Shown: positions 1-8,723 of the stretch, piece after piece
Layout of the letters: each line of letters opens with the position of its first letter
Position numbering within the stretch: position 1 is the stretch's first letter
Source: Vreelandella sp031769195
GTDB lineage: Bacteria; Pseudomonadota; Gammaproteobacteria; Pseudomonadales; Halomonadaceae
Reading direction: 5' to 3'
DNA: 64,000 bases
NCBI RefSeq assembly: GCF_031769195.1
Contig: NZ_JAVHNP010000003.1
Coordinates: 434,001-498,000 of the forward strand
Position numbers and translations under genes: made by a program
The notes under the pieces: generated by a model
Databases searched by the model: none
Seen by the model: the letters and a program-made list of their open reading frames with translations, nothing else
Told to the model about the DNA's origin: nothing

Positions 1-441
1 AAAGCGCTGTTTGACGACATGCGCCCATTGCTGGAAGCGTTTGCAGAGAACATTGCTTATGCCGGTGAGGTGGGGGCAGGCCATACGCTGAAGCTACTGC
101 ATAACTTTGTTTCGTTGGGCTTTTCCGCCGTGTTGGCGGAGGCCACGGCGGCCTCTCGGAAAGCGGGTATCGGTGCTGATGCGCTGCTGGAAGTCTTGGG
201 TGCTGGCGGCGGGGGGGGCGTGGTGCTGGAGCGCCTACGCCCCTACATTGCCCACAATGATCCTTCGGGTTTTCGGTTTAGCGTGGCAAATGCCAGTAAA
301 GATTTAGGCTATTACCACACCATGACCCATGAACTGGCGGTCGAGGGGAGCATTGCGGCCGCCGTGCGGGATTTATATCAATCCGTAGACGAGCAGCAGC
401 TCTCCATACCGGAAGTCATTGGCGTGTTAGAACGACGCTAA
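1..441 (+). CDS. NAD(P)-dependent oxidoreductase, 3-hydroxyisobutyrate dehydrogenase family (C-terminal part)
   Basis: This is the 3' end of a gene that begins before the window; the frame is open from base 1 and ends with TAA. The visible 146 or so residues form the all-helical C-terminal domain of beta-hydroxyacid dehydrogenases (NAD_binding_11). The family's substrate-binding signature GAGHTLKLLHNF is present, with the catalytic Lys and the Asn four residues later. The GxGxxG NAD-binding half lies outside. Enzymes of this family oxidise short 3-hydroxy acids such as 3-hydroxyisobutyrate, tartronate semialdehyde or gamma-hydroxybutyrate; the substrate cannot be fixed from this fragment. A run of glycines (GAGGGGG) in the middle is unusual but in frame. 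The next gene is convergent, about 20 bp away. Confidence 0.85.
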   Translation, partial: KALFDDMRPLLEAFAENIAYAGEVGAGHTLKLLHNFVSLGFSAVLAEATAASRKAGIGADALLEVLGAGGGGGVVLERLRPYIAHNDPSGFRFSVANASKDLGYYHTMTHELAVEGSIAAAVRDLYQSVDEQQLSIPEVIGVLERR

Positions 442-463
442 TCAAACGGGCCATCACAGGCCA

Positions 464-1123
464 TCAAGCAGGTTTAGGCGCGGCATAAGCGGCGAGAAAC
501 ACATCCACAGCGCTGGTGATCTGGCGCTGTAGTTCCTCTTCCGTGGGCGGTGGGCGTACGCCCATGCGGACCTCCTTGGTCAGCATGCCTTGCCACATAC
601 TGCACAGCTGGTCAGCGGCGCGCTCTGGGGCGGGAAGGCTCAGGTGCCCGGCGCTGGCCAAGCCTTCCAGCTTCTCTTGCAGCCACTGGAGCATGGCCCA
701 GGGGCCGGCTTCAAAAAACGCTAACAGCAGCTTGGGGTACTGCTCGCCCTGATGGCTCATCACGCGCTCAACCGCCAGTACATGGGGCTCCAGTAAGAAG
801 CGCACCATGCTCACACCTACATCGATCAGCGATTGACGCACCGCATCGTGGGTATCGGGAAGCTGTGTCAGCCCTTGGCGAATGGTGGCGGTTTCGCGAC
901 GAATCACGCTACCAAACAGTGCCTCCTTCGACGCAAAGTGCCCATACACCGTGACTTTTGAAACCCCTGCTTCACGGGCCACCGCTTCCATGGTCACCGC
1001 TTCCAAACCATTGCGGAAAAACAGGCACGCCGCAGCGTCCATCATGGCGTCGCGTTTGGCCATGTCTTTAGGGCGGCCGACGCTGCGCTTTTGGTCAGGT
1101 AACGGCGGTTGAGCGTCTGTCAT
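464..1123 (-). CDS. TetR/AcrR family transcriptional regulator of the adjacent RND efflux genes
   Basis: A 219-residue protein with an N-terminal TetR helix-turn-helix (about residues 23-70, containing GVSKVTVYGHFASKEALF) and a C-terminal ligand-binding helical domain of the AefR-like type (TetR_C_7). It is transcribed away from the RND adaptor and pump genes that start at 1223, which is the standard arrangement for a local efflux repressor. The 99-bp gap holds a 16-bp palindrome that is a good candidate operator. The start ATG at 1121-1123 has only a weak upstream purine stretch. The inducing ligand is unknown; repression of the 1223-5423 operon and of itself is inferred from the arrangement. 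Confidence 0.88.
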   Translation of the reverse strand: MTDAQPPLPDQKRSVGRPKDMAKRDAMMDAAACLFFRNGLEAVTMEAVAREAGVSKVTVYGHFASKEALFGSVIRRETATIRQGLTQLPDTHDAVRQSLIDVGVSMVRFLLEPHVLAVERVMSHQGEQYPKLLLAFFEAGPWAMLQWLQEKLEGLASAGHLSLPAPERAADQLCSMWQGMLTKEVRMGVRPPPTEEELQRQITSAVDVFLAAYAAPKPA

Positions 1124-1155
1124 GCAATAAACCCATGCCTGTTGGAAAATAGTTA

Positions 1156-1198
1156 TTGAACGGTTGCGTACACATATTATAGTGAACGCTATCGTTCA
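1156..1198. promoter_or_regulatory. Promoter and TetR operator between regulator and RND operon
   Basis: TTGAAC (1156-1161), a 16-bp spacer and TATAGT (1178-1183) form a sigma-70 promoter reading toward the efflux genes. The perfect palindrome TGAACG-CTAT-CGTTCA (1183-1198) overlaps the -10 box and the start region, and a third half-site TTGAACG lies on the -35 box. This placement fits repression by the TetR protein encoded at 464-1123. The sites are seen directly; the binding is inferred. Confidence 0.65.
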
Positions 1199-1222
1199 AG
1201 AATAAATCATTTCGAGGCCAAC

Positions 1223-2380
1223 ATGGGCACGTTAAACACTTCCTGGGGCCATCGGCTACGGGGCTTAATGGCGGCACTGCTGATGATCGGCGTAACACTG
1301 GCCGTTGTCGCGTTGCTCACTAGCCAGCACAGCAGTGCCCAGCAGGCGCGCCAACAGGGGGCGGATAACGCCTTGCTACAAGTCGCAACGCAACCCCTTG
1401 ACCAGGCAGAAACGCTCACGCGGCAGGTGCGCTTAACCGGCCAAATCGTGGCGCTCCACGCCGTTGCCCTGGCGTTTGAACCCGCTGGCCGCGTTGAGGA
1501 TATCCTCGCGGATCGCGGGCAGGCCGTAGCGCAAGGGGAAGTGCTCGCCACGTTGGATACCCGCCGGTTAGAAAGCCGCTTGGCGGAAGTGGCCGCACGC
1601 AGCGAAGAAGCCCGCGCCAGCCTAGCGCTTGCCCAGCGCCAAGAGGAGCGCGAAGCTCAGCTTAACCAGAGCAACTTTGCCAGCCGCACGGCGCTGGACC
1701 AAGCGCGCACCGACCGCTTAACCCTCCAGGCGCGCCTCTCGGCGTTAGCAGCCGAGCGCGAGAGCCTCACGGCGGATCTAGAAGATAGCGACTTAAAAGC
1801 CCCTTTTTCCGGGCGCATCGTTGAGCGCCATATTAACGTTGGTAGCCTCGTCAGCAGCGGCACCACGGCGTTTGATTTAGTGGATACCCATCGGCTAGAG
1901 GCGCACCTTGGCCTGCCTGCTCGGTTAGCCGCGACGTTTACCGAGGGTGAGGCCGTGACGCTAACCGTCAACGGCCAGCCAATCGAAGGCGAAGTGCGCG
2001 CTCGGCTGCCGCAAGTGGATAGCGACAGCCGCACGCAAACCCTGGTGATCACGCTGTTAACCGCCCAGAACGCCGTGCCGGGAGACTTAGCGGAGCTGAC
2101 GTACGCCATCACAGAACCCGCCAGCGGCTACTGGGTGCCGCTCTCCGCGCTGCGCGCCGCCGACCGTGGCTTATGGAACGTGCTGATTGCCGAACCGCTC
2201 GAAGATGAGCGCTACCGCGTCACGCGAGCCAGCGTCGAGCTGCTACACAGCGAAGGCGATGATGCCTTTGTACGCGGCACGCTGGCGCCCGACATGCGCT
2301 TAATTACCAGCGGCACCCACCGCATTACCCCCGGGCAGCAGGTCACGCTTAGTGAGGAAGTGGCCCATGCAGCGCATTGA
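1223..2380 (+). CDS. RND efflux periplasmic adaptor subunit (membrane fusion protein)
   Basis: A 385-residue periplasmic adaptor that would bridge the inner-membrane RND pump encoded next to an outer-membrane channel. It has an N-terminal membrane anchor (about residues 13-32), a lipoyl-like segment with the typical GRVEDILADRGQAVAQGEVL pattern, a coiled-coil hairpin rich in Ala, Glu and Arg (about 105-175), a return lipoyl strand (LKAPFSGRIVERHINVGSLV) and a beta-barrel domain. The ATG at 1223 follows CGAGG with a 6-nt gap. Its stop codon overlaps the start of the pump gene by 14 bp, so the two are translationally linked. No TolC-type channel gene is present in the window. Confidence 0.9.
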   Translation: MGTLNTSWGHRLRGLMAALLMIGVTLAVVALLTSQHSSAQQARQQGADNALLQVATQPLDQAETLTRQVRLTGQIVALHAVALAFEPAGRVEDILADRGQAVAQGEVLATLDTRRLESRLAEVAARSEEARASLALAQRQEEREAQLNQSNFASRTALDQARTDRLTLQARLSALAAERESLTADLEDSDLKAPFSGRIVERHINVGSLVSSGTTAFDLVDTHRLEAHLGLPARLAATFTEGEAVTLTVNGQPIEGEVRARLPQVDSDSRTQTLVITLLTAQNAVPGDLAELTYAITEPASGYWVPLSALRAADRGLWNVLIAEPLEDERYRVTRASVELLHSEGDDAFVRGTLAPDMRLITSGTHRITPGQQVTLSEEVAHAAH

Positions 2381-5300
2381 GTGGCTATTTAATCGGCGCT
2401 TGTTAGCTCTATCGCTTGGGCTGCTGATTGTCGCCGGGCTATCGGCGATTCAAACCCTACCCCGGGCAGAAGACCCCCATTTAGTGGCGCGTATTGCCAC
2501 GGTGCTCGCGCCGTTTCCAGGTGCCACGCCCGAACAGATTGAAGCGCTGGTCGCGCGGCCTATTGAGGATGAACTGCGCACCATTGCAGAGATTAAAGTG
2601 CTGGAATCGACGTCGCGGCAAGGCATCGCCGTGATTAGCCTGGAGCTGGACGACGCCGTGACCAATGTCACGCCGGTCTGGAGCCGTGTGCGCGACAAGC
2701 TCAGCGATGTCGCGCCTTCGCTTCCTGAAGGTGTGGCAACGCCCGAGCTGTTAGATGACCGTGGCTATGCCTTTAGCATTGTGGCCGCCCTGCGTTGGAC
2801 CTTAGACACGCCGCCCAACCCACAGCTGATGGAGCGCTACGCGGAGCAGCTAGAAGATCAGTTTCGCCGGGTGGCTGGTACGGAGTACACCCATCGCTTT
2901 GGCATGGCGGGCGAGCAGGTCGAGGTGATGGTGAACCCCTTGGAGCTGAACGCGCTAGGGCTTTCCGTTGGCCAGCTGGCCGCGGCGATTGAAGCCAGCG
3001 ATGGCCGCCGAGCGGCGGGTGAAGTCGTGACCCAGGGGCATCGTTTAACGGTGGGGTTAAGCGGCGAGTTTGATGCGCTTGATCGGCTGCGGGAGATCAA
3101 TATCTCGACTCGACAGGGTCAAACGGTCACGTTGGGCGACATCGCAGAACTACGGCGTGGCGTACAAGACCCGCCAGCGGCCGTGGCCCTGTTGAACGGC
3201 GAGCGGGCGGTATTCGTCGGTGCCCGTATGGCCCCTGGCCAGCGGATCGACGTTTGGGTTGAGCGCGCACAGGCCGAAGTAGCCGCCTTTACGGAGGCAT
3301 TGCCTGTTGGGCTTGCGGTAGAAGAGGTCTTTGAACAGGCCAGCTACACCAACCAGCGCTTGAGCGATGTGGCGCTCAGCCTGCTGATGGGTTTAGTGCT
3401 GGTGGTGGCACTGCTGTTTCTGACCATGGGCTGGCGCTCCGCCCTGACCGTGGGGTTAGCGATACCGGCGACCGCGCTGCTGACGCTGGCTTTTTTCCAG
3501 CCGCTGGGCATGGAAATTCACCAGATGAGCATCACCGGCATTATTGTTGCGCTGGGGCTAATGGTGGATAACGCCATTGTGATGACCAACGCCTTACGGG
3601 AACGCTTTCTCCAGGGAGATTCCGCGCTAGCCGCTACCCGTGATGCGCTGCGTCACTTAGCGGTGCCGCTGCTGGCCAGTACGCTCACCACGATTTTAGC
3701 GTTTATGCCGATTGTGCTGATGCCGGGGCCTGCCGGTGAGTTTGTCGGCCCGCTGGCCATGGCGGTGATGGTGGCGTTGGTCAGTTCGTACCTAGTCTCA
3801 CTGTTCCTGGTGCCCGCGCTGTCGCCCATGCTGCTGGCCAAGGTGGCGGCTAAACCGCCCACCCCACGCGATAATGCGCTGAAACGAGCCTTTCGTGGCA
3901 CGTTGCGCAGTGCGTTACGTCACCCAGTAGCCGCCATGGTCATCACCCTGTGTGTCCCCGTTGGCGGAATGGCGTTAATGCCCACACTCGACGTGGCATT
4001 TTTTCCCCCTGCCGACCGTGACCAGTTTCATATTGAGGTGCGCCTTCCCGCCGCCAGCAGCATTGCTCAAACGCAAGCGCTGGCCCATGAGGTAGAGCAC
4101 ATGGTGCGCGAGGTGCCTGGGGTGGTGCGCGTGTCATCGTTCATTGGCGAAAGCGCGCCGATGATGTACTACAACGTACTTACGAATGAAGATAACAATC
4201 CTGCCTTCTTGCATCTGATTGTGGATACCGCATCGCTAGAGGTGACCAATCAGCAGGTGCCCTCATTGCAGCAGGCGCTGGATCAGCGCTTCCCGCAGGC
4301 CCAAAGCGTGGTGCGTAAGTACGAGCAGGGGCCGCCCTTTAAGGCACCCATTGAGCTGCGCGTGTATGGCGATGATTTGGACGTACTCTCAGCCCTTGGC
4401 CTGGAGCTGGCAGGGTTGATGCACCAGCTCCCCAACGTCACGCACGTGCGGGCAGGTATGCAGCGTGATTTGCCCAGGCTGACGCTGGACATCGACCGCA
4501 CGGCGCTGAGCGATGTGGGGCTCTCCTCGCAGAATTTAGCAGAGCAGGTGGGGGCAGCGCTGAGCGGTCAGCCCGCGGGCATGCTGTTAGAAGACACGCA
4601 GCAGCTACCGGTGCGGGTGCGTTACGCCGATGAGTGGCGCACCGACGCTGAACAGCTTGCCGCGCTGCGGTTGGTGAGCGACCAGGTGAGCGAAGGGCTG
4701 CCGCTCGCCGCCGTTGCCGATACTCGGCTCTCCCCCGCCTGGAGCGTGATCACCCGCCGCAACGCCGAGCGTGTGCAGCTGGTGCAAGGCTACTTAGTGG
4801 CCGGTGCGCTGCCCGCCGTCTCGATGGCACAGCTGGATGCCAAGCTCCAGGAGGCAATCGACGCGGGCGACATTCGCGTGCCTGCAGGCTATCGGATCGA
4901 AACGGGCGGAGAAGCCGCCGAGCGCGATGAAGCGGTAGGTCAGTTGCTTGCCTCGGTCGTGCTGCTGGTAATTGCCATGGTGGCGACGGTGGTGCTGGCC
5001 TTTAATTCCTTCCGCCGTGCCGCCATTGTGTTTATCGCTGGGGCGCAGGCCATGGGGATGGGGATTGTGGCCCTGCTAATGAGCGGCCACGCCTTTGGCT
5101 TCGTAATTATCGTCGGCATTATGGGGTTAGTGGGGGTGGCGATTAACGCCACGATCATTATCATTGCTGCCTTCGACGACGATGCGGGCGCCCGCCAAGG
5201 CGATATGGAGGCGATGCTGGCGGTCATTAGTGGCCCCACCAGTCGGCATATTGTCTCTACGACCATCACGACCTTTGCAGGACTCATTCCACTGATGGTT

Positions 5301-5423
5301 GCGGCCGGTGGCCTATGGCCCCCCTTCGCGCAAACCGTCGGGTTTGGTCTACTCTTGGCCACGCTGGTGTCGTTTTTCTTTACCCCTGCGCTTTATCGGC
5401 TGTGGGTCGCCAGACCTCTATGA
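2367..5423 (+). CDS. RND superfamily efflux permease
   Basis: A 1018-residue inner-membrane pump of the AcrB/HAE type: TM1 at about residues 8-28, a large periplasmic porter loop, TM2-6, a second porter loop and TM8-12. The frame can be opened at a GTG at 2352, but the ATG at 2367 has AGGAAG seven bases upstream and gives the expected N-terminus MQRIEWLFNRR. In TM4 the usual Asp-Asp pair is DN (D401, N402; GLMVDNAIV), and in TM10 the usual Lys position reads GVAINATII, so the AcrB-type proton relay is not conserved. That pattern occurs in a recognised subgroup of RND pumps. The exported compound is not predictable. It forms an operon with the adaptor and is likely repressed by the TetR at 464-1123. 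Confidence 0.92.
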   Translation: MQRIEWLFNRRLLALSLGLLIVAGLSAIQTLPRAEDPHLVARIATVLAPFPGATPEQIEALVARPIEDELRTIAEIKVLESTSRQGIAVISLELDDAVTNVTPVWSRVRDKLSDVAPSLPEGVATPELLDDRGYAFSIVAALRWTLDTPPNPQLMERYAEQLEDQFRRVAGTEYTHRFGMAGEQVEVMVNPLELNALGLSVGQLAAAIEASDGRRAAGEVVTQGHRLTVGLSGEFDALDRLREINISTRQGQTVTLGDIAELRRGVQDPPAAVALLNGERAVFVGARMAPGQRIDVWVERAQAEVAAFTEALPVGLAVEEVFEQASYTNQRLSDVALSLLMGLVLVVALLFLTMGWRSALTVGLAIPATALLTLAFFQPLGMEIHQMSITGIIVALGLMVDNAIVMTNALRERFLQGDSALAATRDALRHLAVPLLASTLTTILAFMPIVLMPGPAGEFVGPLAMAVMVALVSSYLVSLFLVPALSPMLLAKVAAKPPTPRDNALKRAFRGTLRSALRHPVAAMVITLCVPVGGMALMPTLDVAFFPPADRDQFHIEVRLPAASSIAQTQALAHEVEHMVREVPGVVRVSSFIGESAPMMYYNVLTNEDNNPAFLHLIVDTASLEVTNQQVPSLQQALDQRFPQAQSVVRKYEQGPPFKAPIELRVYGDDLDVLSALGLELAGLMHQLPNVTHVRAGMQRDLPRLTLDIDRTALSDVGLSSQNLAEQVGAALSGQPAGMLLEDTQQLPVRVRYADEWRTDAEQLAALRLVSDQVSEGLPLAAVADTRLSPAWSVITRRNAERVQLVQGYLVAGALPAVSMAQLDAKLQEAIDAGDIRVPAGYRIETGGEAAERDEAVGQLLASVVLLVIAMVATVVLAFNSFRRAAIVFIAGAQAMGMGIVALLMSGHAFGFVIIVGIMGLVGVAINATIIIIAAFDDDAGARQGDMEAMLAVISGPTSRHIVSTTITTFAGLIPLMVAAGGLWPPFAQTVGFGLLLATLVSFFFTPALYRLWVARPL

Positions 5424-5610
5424 AGGACACGCTTTTCGCTTCTTCATAACGTGGACTATATTGCTATTTGGTAAACGAGCGTAATCTTTGTGTAATGGCA
5501 CGATTGCCTGCGCGTAAGGATAACGCATCGCCGCTAGGCTAATTGCACTTGGGAAAGTGGCCGTTTCTGGGATGAGACGGCCCGAGTGCTGACATTCATT
5601 GGATGAAACG

Positions 5611-6531
5611 ATGACGCTAGAGACACCGCAAGACACAGAGCAAGGAGCGCCGCTGTCCATCAGCGAACCCAGCAGTCAAGCTGTCGCCGTTCTGTGCGGG
5701 TCGCCCGAGGGAAGGGGGATTCGAGTATTGGATGTGAGCGCAGAGTACGTCCAGTTTTGGGGCGGAGAGCGCGACCACTGGTTAGGTGCTGAGCCCTGCA
5801 TCGTGCATCAATCAGCCGCGAATAAGCAGCTGCTTAATCAGCTCAATAATGCGCTGGCCTGCGGTAAACTCAGCTTGGGCTGCTCCATATCCGGGTTAGA
5901 CCACGCCGATGAAGCTCCTTGTTCCAACGCCCCCAGGCCGCTGATTGAGTGGCGGGTCACGGCCATGTCGATGCCTGGCTATGCCGATAATGTGCTGGTG
6001 CTGGTTCAGCGTGACATCACCAAGCGAGTAGAGAAAGAGGCTGAATTAAAACGCCTTGCCACCACCGATATGCTCACCGGCCTGATGAATCGCTCCCGAT
6101 TCGATCACCTGTTAAAACACGAGCTAGGGCGTTTGAACCGCTATGTGCGGCCATTTTCGCTCATCATGCTGGATATCGACTACTTCAAGACGATTAATGA
6201 CAGCCAAGGCCACGACGTGGGCGACCAAGTGCTGCGCGCCTTAGCGACGCTTTTGGAAGATAACCTGCGCACCGCTGACTACTGCGCCCGCTGGGGTGGG
6301 GAGGAGTTTATGATTTTAGCCCCAGAGACTTCCCTTGAGCAGGCAGCGCAGTTAGCCGAAAAAGTGCGCCAATGTATTCGATCTGCCCAGTTTCCAGGGG
6401 CTGAGCGAGTCACTATTAGCCTAGGCGTAGCCGAAGCGACCCCTAGCGATACGGCGAAAAGCGTCATGAAGCGCGTGGACAACGCCCTGTACCACGCCAA
6501 AGAGCGTGGGCGTGATCGAGTCGCGAGCTAG
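5611..6531 (+). CDS. PAS-like/GGDEF diguanylate cyclase
   Basis: A soluble protein of about 306 residues. The N-terminal half resembles a PAS-type sensor domain; the C-terminal half is a GGDEF domain starting near DMLTGLMNRSRFD. The active-site loop is GGEEF (about residues 229-233), and the product-inhibition I-site RxxD (RTAD) sits at the expected place just upstream. It should therefore be an active, feedback-controlled maker of cyclic di-GMP from two GTP. The frame can open at TTG 5599, but the ATG at 5611 with GGA seven bases upstream is preferred. It stands alone, followed by a strong terminator. The signal sensed is unknown. Confidence 0.88.
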   Translation: MTLETPQDTEQGAPLSISEPSSQAVAVLCGSPEGRGIRVLDVSAEYVQFWGGERDHWLGAEPCIVHQSAANKQLLNQLNNALACGKLSLGCSISGLDHADEAPCSNAPRPLIEWRVTAMSMPGYADNVLVLVQRDITKRVEKEAELKRLATTDMLTGLMNRSRFDHLLKHELGRLNRYVRPFSLIMLDIDYFKTINDSQGHDVGDQVLRALATLLEDNLRTADYCARWGGEEFMILAPETSLEQAAQLAEKVRQCIRSAQFPGAERVTISLGVAEATPSDTAKSVMKRVDNALYHAKERGRDRVAS

Positions 6532-6564
6532 TGCGGTCGTGAGTGCGTCAATGAATGGGGTAGT

Positions 6565-6589
6565 AAAGGGGCCAAGCGGCCCCTTTTTT
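6565..6589. terminator. Rho-independent terminator after the diguanylate cyclase
   Basis: The stem AAAGGGGCC / GGCCCCTTT with loop AAGC is followed by a T tract on the plus strand and a shorter one on the minus strand. It lies between convergent genes and can serve both the cyclase and the DadA-like gene. Confidence 0.85.
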
Positions 6590-6617
6590 ATGGCTCATGT
6601 ATTGCTAAGCGGTGGGG

Positions 6618-7862
6618 TTAGCTCCTCGTCACGGCTAGCGAGGCCGCTGCGGAGTTATCCACCGCGTCGGCGAGCATTTCAGCGGTGATCGCAGAGAGCG
6701 TCCAGCCCAGGTGGCCGTGGCCGGTATTGTAGAAAACGGTCGGCAATTTGCCGGGACCTACTTTGGGTAGCATGTTCGGCATCATGGGGCGCAGGCCCGC
6801 CCACGGAACTACTCGCTGGGTACTCACGCCAGGGAAACACTGCTCCACCCAGCGCACCAGCGGCTGAATGCGGTCGTTGCGAATATCGCGGTTCGCACCG
6901 TTAAACTCAGCGGTACCGGCCACGCGGAAGCGGTCGTTCCCCAGGCGGCTGGTCACCAGTTTGGTTTCGTCATCCAGCAGGCTGACCGTGGGGGCTGCTT
7001 GCTGAGAGGCGGCGTCGTCCAGCTGCACGGTGATGGAGTAGCCTTTGACCGGGTAGATGTTCACGCGGTCGCCAAGCTTCGCGGCGATCGCGCGGCTGCC
7101 CACGCCCGCACACACCACCACGCTATCAAAGCTTTGGTGTACTTCCTCGCCATCGGCCAACGCGCTCACCCAGGCACTGCTCTCATCCGCGCCTAGTTCG
7201 GTCACCTGATGGCCGTAATTAAGCGTAACGCCGCGTTTCGCAGCGGCCTTCGCCAAGCCATTGGTGTACTTGTGAATATCCCCGGTGGCGTCGCTTTCGG
7301 TAAAGAAGCCGCCGTAGTAGCTGCCTGCCAGCGTGGGCTCGATGGCGCGCATCTCATCCGGGGTCACGGCACGGCGCTCAAGCCCGCCTTGGTAAAGTAG
7401 CTGCGAAACCTTAGCCGCGTGCTCGTAGCCCGCTTTATCGCGGTAGATATGCAGAATGCCTTTTTGCTTCACATCGAAATCAATCTGCTCATCGCGAGCC
7501 CACTGAAACAGGTGCTCTCGAGCCGCTATTGCTAGGCGGGTCGTTTCGGTGGTGTTATCGGCATAACGGGGAATGGCGGAGATAAATTCCGCAAACCAGC
7601 TCAGCTTGTGCCAGGTAGGGCGAGGATTGACGAGCAGCGGGGCGTCGTTTTTCAGCATCCAGCGCAGGCCTTTAATGACCGTGGGCCAGTGGTTCCACAC
7701 TTCGGCGTTTGAAGCGGAAAGCTGCCCGCCGTTGGCAAACGAGGTCTCCATCGCAGCGTAGCGATGCTTTTCAAATACAGTGACGTCAAAGCCGCGTTTG
7801 GCGAGGGCGTAGGCACTGGTAATACCGGTAATGCCACCGCCAATGATTGCAATGCGTTGCAT
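6618..7862 (-). CDS. dadA: D-amino acid dehydrogenase / glycine-D-amino acid oxidase family flavoenzyme (DadA-like)
   Basis: A 414-residue FAD-dependent amine oxidoreductase (DAO family). The N-terminus MQRIAIIGGGITGITSAYAL holds the dinucleotide-binding GGGITG motif at residues 7-12; the C-terminus carries the family's GWTLS motif (GHGHLGWTLS). The frame stays open about 330 bp further upstream, but that stretch is a riboswitch, and MQRIAII with GGAG ten bases upstream is the natural start. The family oxidises D-alanine and other D-amino acids, or glycine, to the 2-oxo acid plus ammonia. A tandem glycine riboswitch directly upstream argues that glycine is the relevant substrate or signal here. 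The dadA name reflects family membership only. Confidence 0.82.
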   Translation of the reverse strand: MQRIAIIGGGITGITSAYALAKRGFDVTVFEKHRYAAMETSFANGGQLSASNAEVWNHWPTVIKGLRWMLKNDAPLLVNPRPTWHKLSWFAEFISAIPRYADNTTETTRLAIAAREHLFQWARDEQIDFDVKQKGILHIYRDKAGYEHAAKVSQLLYQGGLERRAVTPDEMRAIEPTLAGSYYGGFFTESDATGDIHKYTNGLAKAAAKRGVTLNYGHQVTELGADESSAWVSALADGEEVHQSFDSVVVCAGVGSRAIAAKLGDRVNIYPVKGYSITVQLDDAASQQAAPTVSLLDDETKLVTSRLGNDRFRVAGTAEFNGANRDIRNDRIQPLVRWVEQCFPGVSTQRVVPWAGLRPMMPNMLPKVGPGKLPTVFYNTGHGHLGWTLSAITAEMLADAVDNSAAASLAVTRS

Positions 7863-7925
7863 GATAATCTCCACAGATTGTATGAGCGTCGGGCGATACC
7901 CCCAGCAAACGTGTTTGCTAGGCGT

Positions 7926-8120
7926 ACCCCTTCCGTCATGGAACCTGAGAGATTCACGCCGATGATGTGGCGCTTGCTCCTTCGGTGGGCTGAGTGACGC
8001 AGTCATCAACCGCTCTTCGGAACGTATTGGTAAAAACGTTAGCGGTTGCGGTCCGTTGGCCTGAGAGTTTCCGGGGTCGTTGCTCCTTCGGCGCTGGCGT
8101 CGTGTACCAGTCTCTCCCGC
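7926..8120 (-). promoter_or_regulatory. Tandem glycine riboswitch upstream of the DadA-like gene
   Basis: On the minus strand two glycine aptamers follow each other. The first begins with GCGGGAGAG (8120 downward), contains CCGAAGGAGCAAC and closes with CTCTCAGGCC. The second contains CCGAAGAGCGG, CACCGAAGGAGCAAGC and AATCTCTCAGGTTCC. The conserved pair GAAGGAGCAA and CTCTCAGG thus occurs twice in order, which is the diagnostic layout of the gcvT-type tandem riboswitch. Between aptamer 2 and the start codon lies an inverted repeat AGCAAAC/GTTTGCT (7904-7919), a possible part of the expression platform; there is no T tract, so control may be at translation. Whether it switches on or off cannot be read here. 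Confidence 0.9.
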
Positions 8121-8272
8121 AAATGCATACTTAACGTTGTAACGCAGCAGTGCTAAAAAGGGAATAGTCGAAAGGTGGAAGCCGCCCATCACGTGGTTTT
8201 GCCAGTGCGCGTGTTTTCACACACAATGCCGACTATCTTTGAGCACTTATCTTCGAGCAATGGACAACGCGC

Positions 8273-8566
8273 ATGCAGGCAAACGGATTTTTTGAGGGCA
8301 TCGGCGAGGCGATTGGCGACGCCATTCGCGTGGTGGTGGAGTTTTTGGTGGGACTCTTCACCAATTTTTTTGGGGCGTTTGATGACTTTGTCGGCGGGCT
8401 GACGCGCTCGCTGGGGATTAACGACTCGTTTTTGAGCCTAGCAATACTGCTGATTGGCCTGCTGGTGCTTTGGGGCGGGCTGCGAGCATTTTTGCGTGGC
8501 TCCATTATTGGCGGCATTTTCCGCACGCTGATTGGGCTGTTTATCCTATCGTGGCTGATGATGTAG
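8273..8566 (+). CDS. Small hydrophobic membrane protein of unknown function
   Basis: A 97-residue protein that I do not recognise. The N-terminal half is an amphipathic, Phe/Val-rich stretch (VVVEFLVGLFTNFFGAF) and the C-terminal half has two probable membrane segments (about residues 53-70 and 78-96), separated by a short basic loop (RAFLRGS). It starts at ATG 8273 without a strong ribosome site. It lies between the divergent glycine-riboswitch promoter region and an HPP-family gene. Coding use looks normal for the surroundings, so the frame is probably real. Confidence 0.6.
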   Translation: MQANGFFEGIGEAIGDAIRVVVEFLVGLFTNFFGAFDDFVGGLTRSLGINDSFLSLAILLIGLLVLWGGLRAFLRGSIIGGIFRTLIGLFILSWLMM

Positions 8567-8723
8567 CCCTGCAACGGTAAGCAAATGCTGGGTTGCTAAC
8601 GCTCTACGCCTGGGTTCGTTGAGCCACGCTTGAATAAGATTCAACAATCGATGACGCATTGTCATTTGCTTATTTGGTGCATTTTGTCATCATTTGCACT
8701 CTTTTTGTGCAAAGGCGAGTGCG

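Noticed and set aside
7904..7919. Rho-independent terminator in the glycine riboswitch leader
   Set aside because: The inverted repeat AGCAAAC/GTTTGCT is followed by G residues and not T on the minus strand, so it is not an intrinsic terminator.
7863..8192. N-terminal extension of the DadA-like protein through the open frame up to 8192
   Set aside because: The extension coincides with the tandem glycine riboswitch, and the flavin-binding N-terminus starts properly at 7862.
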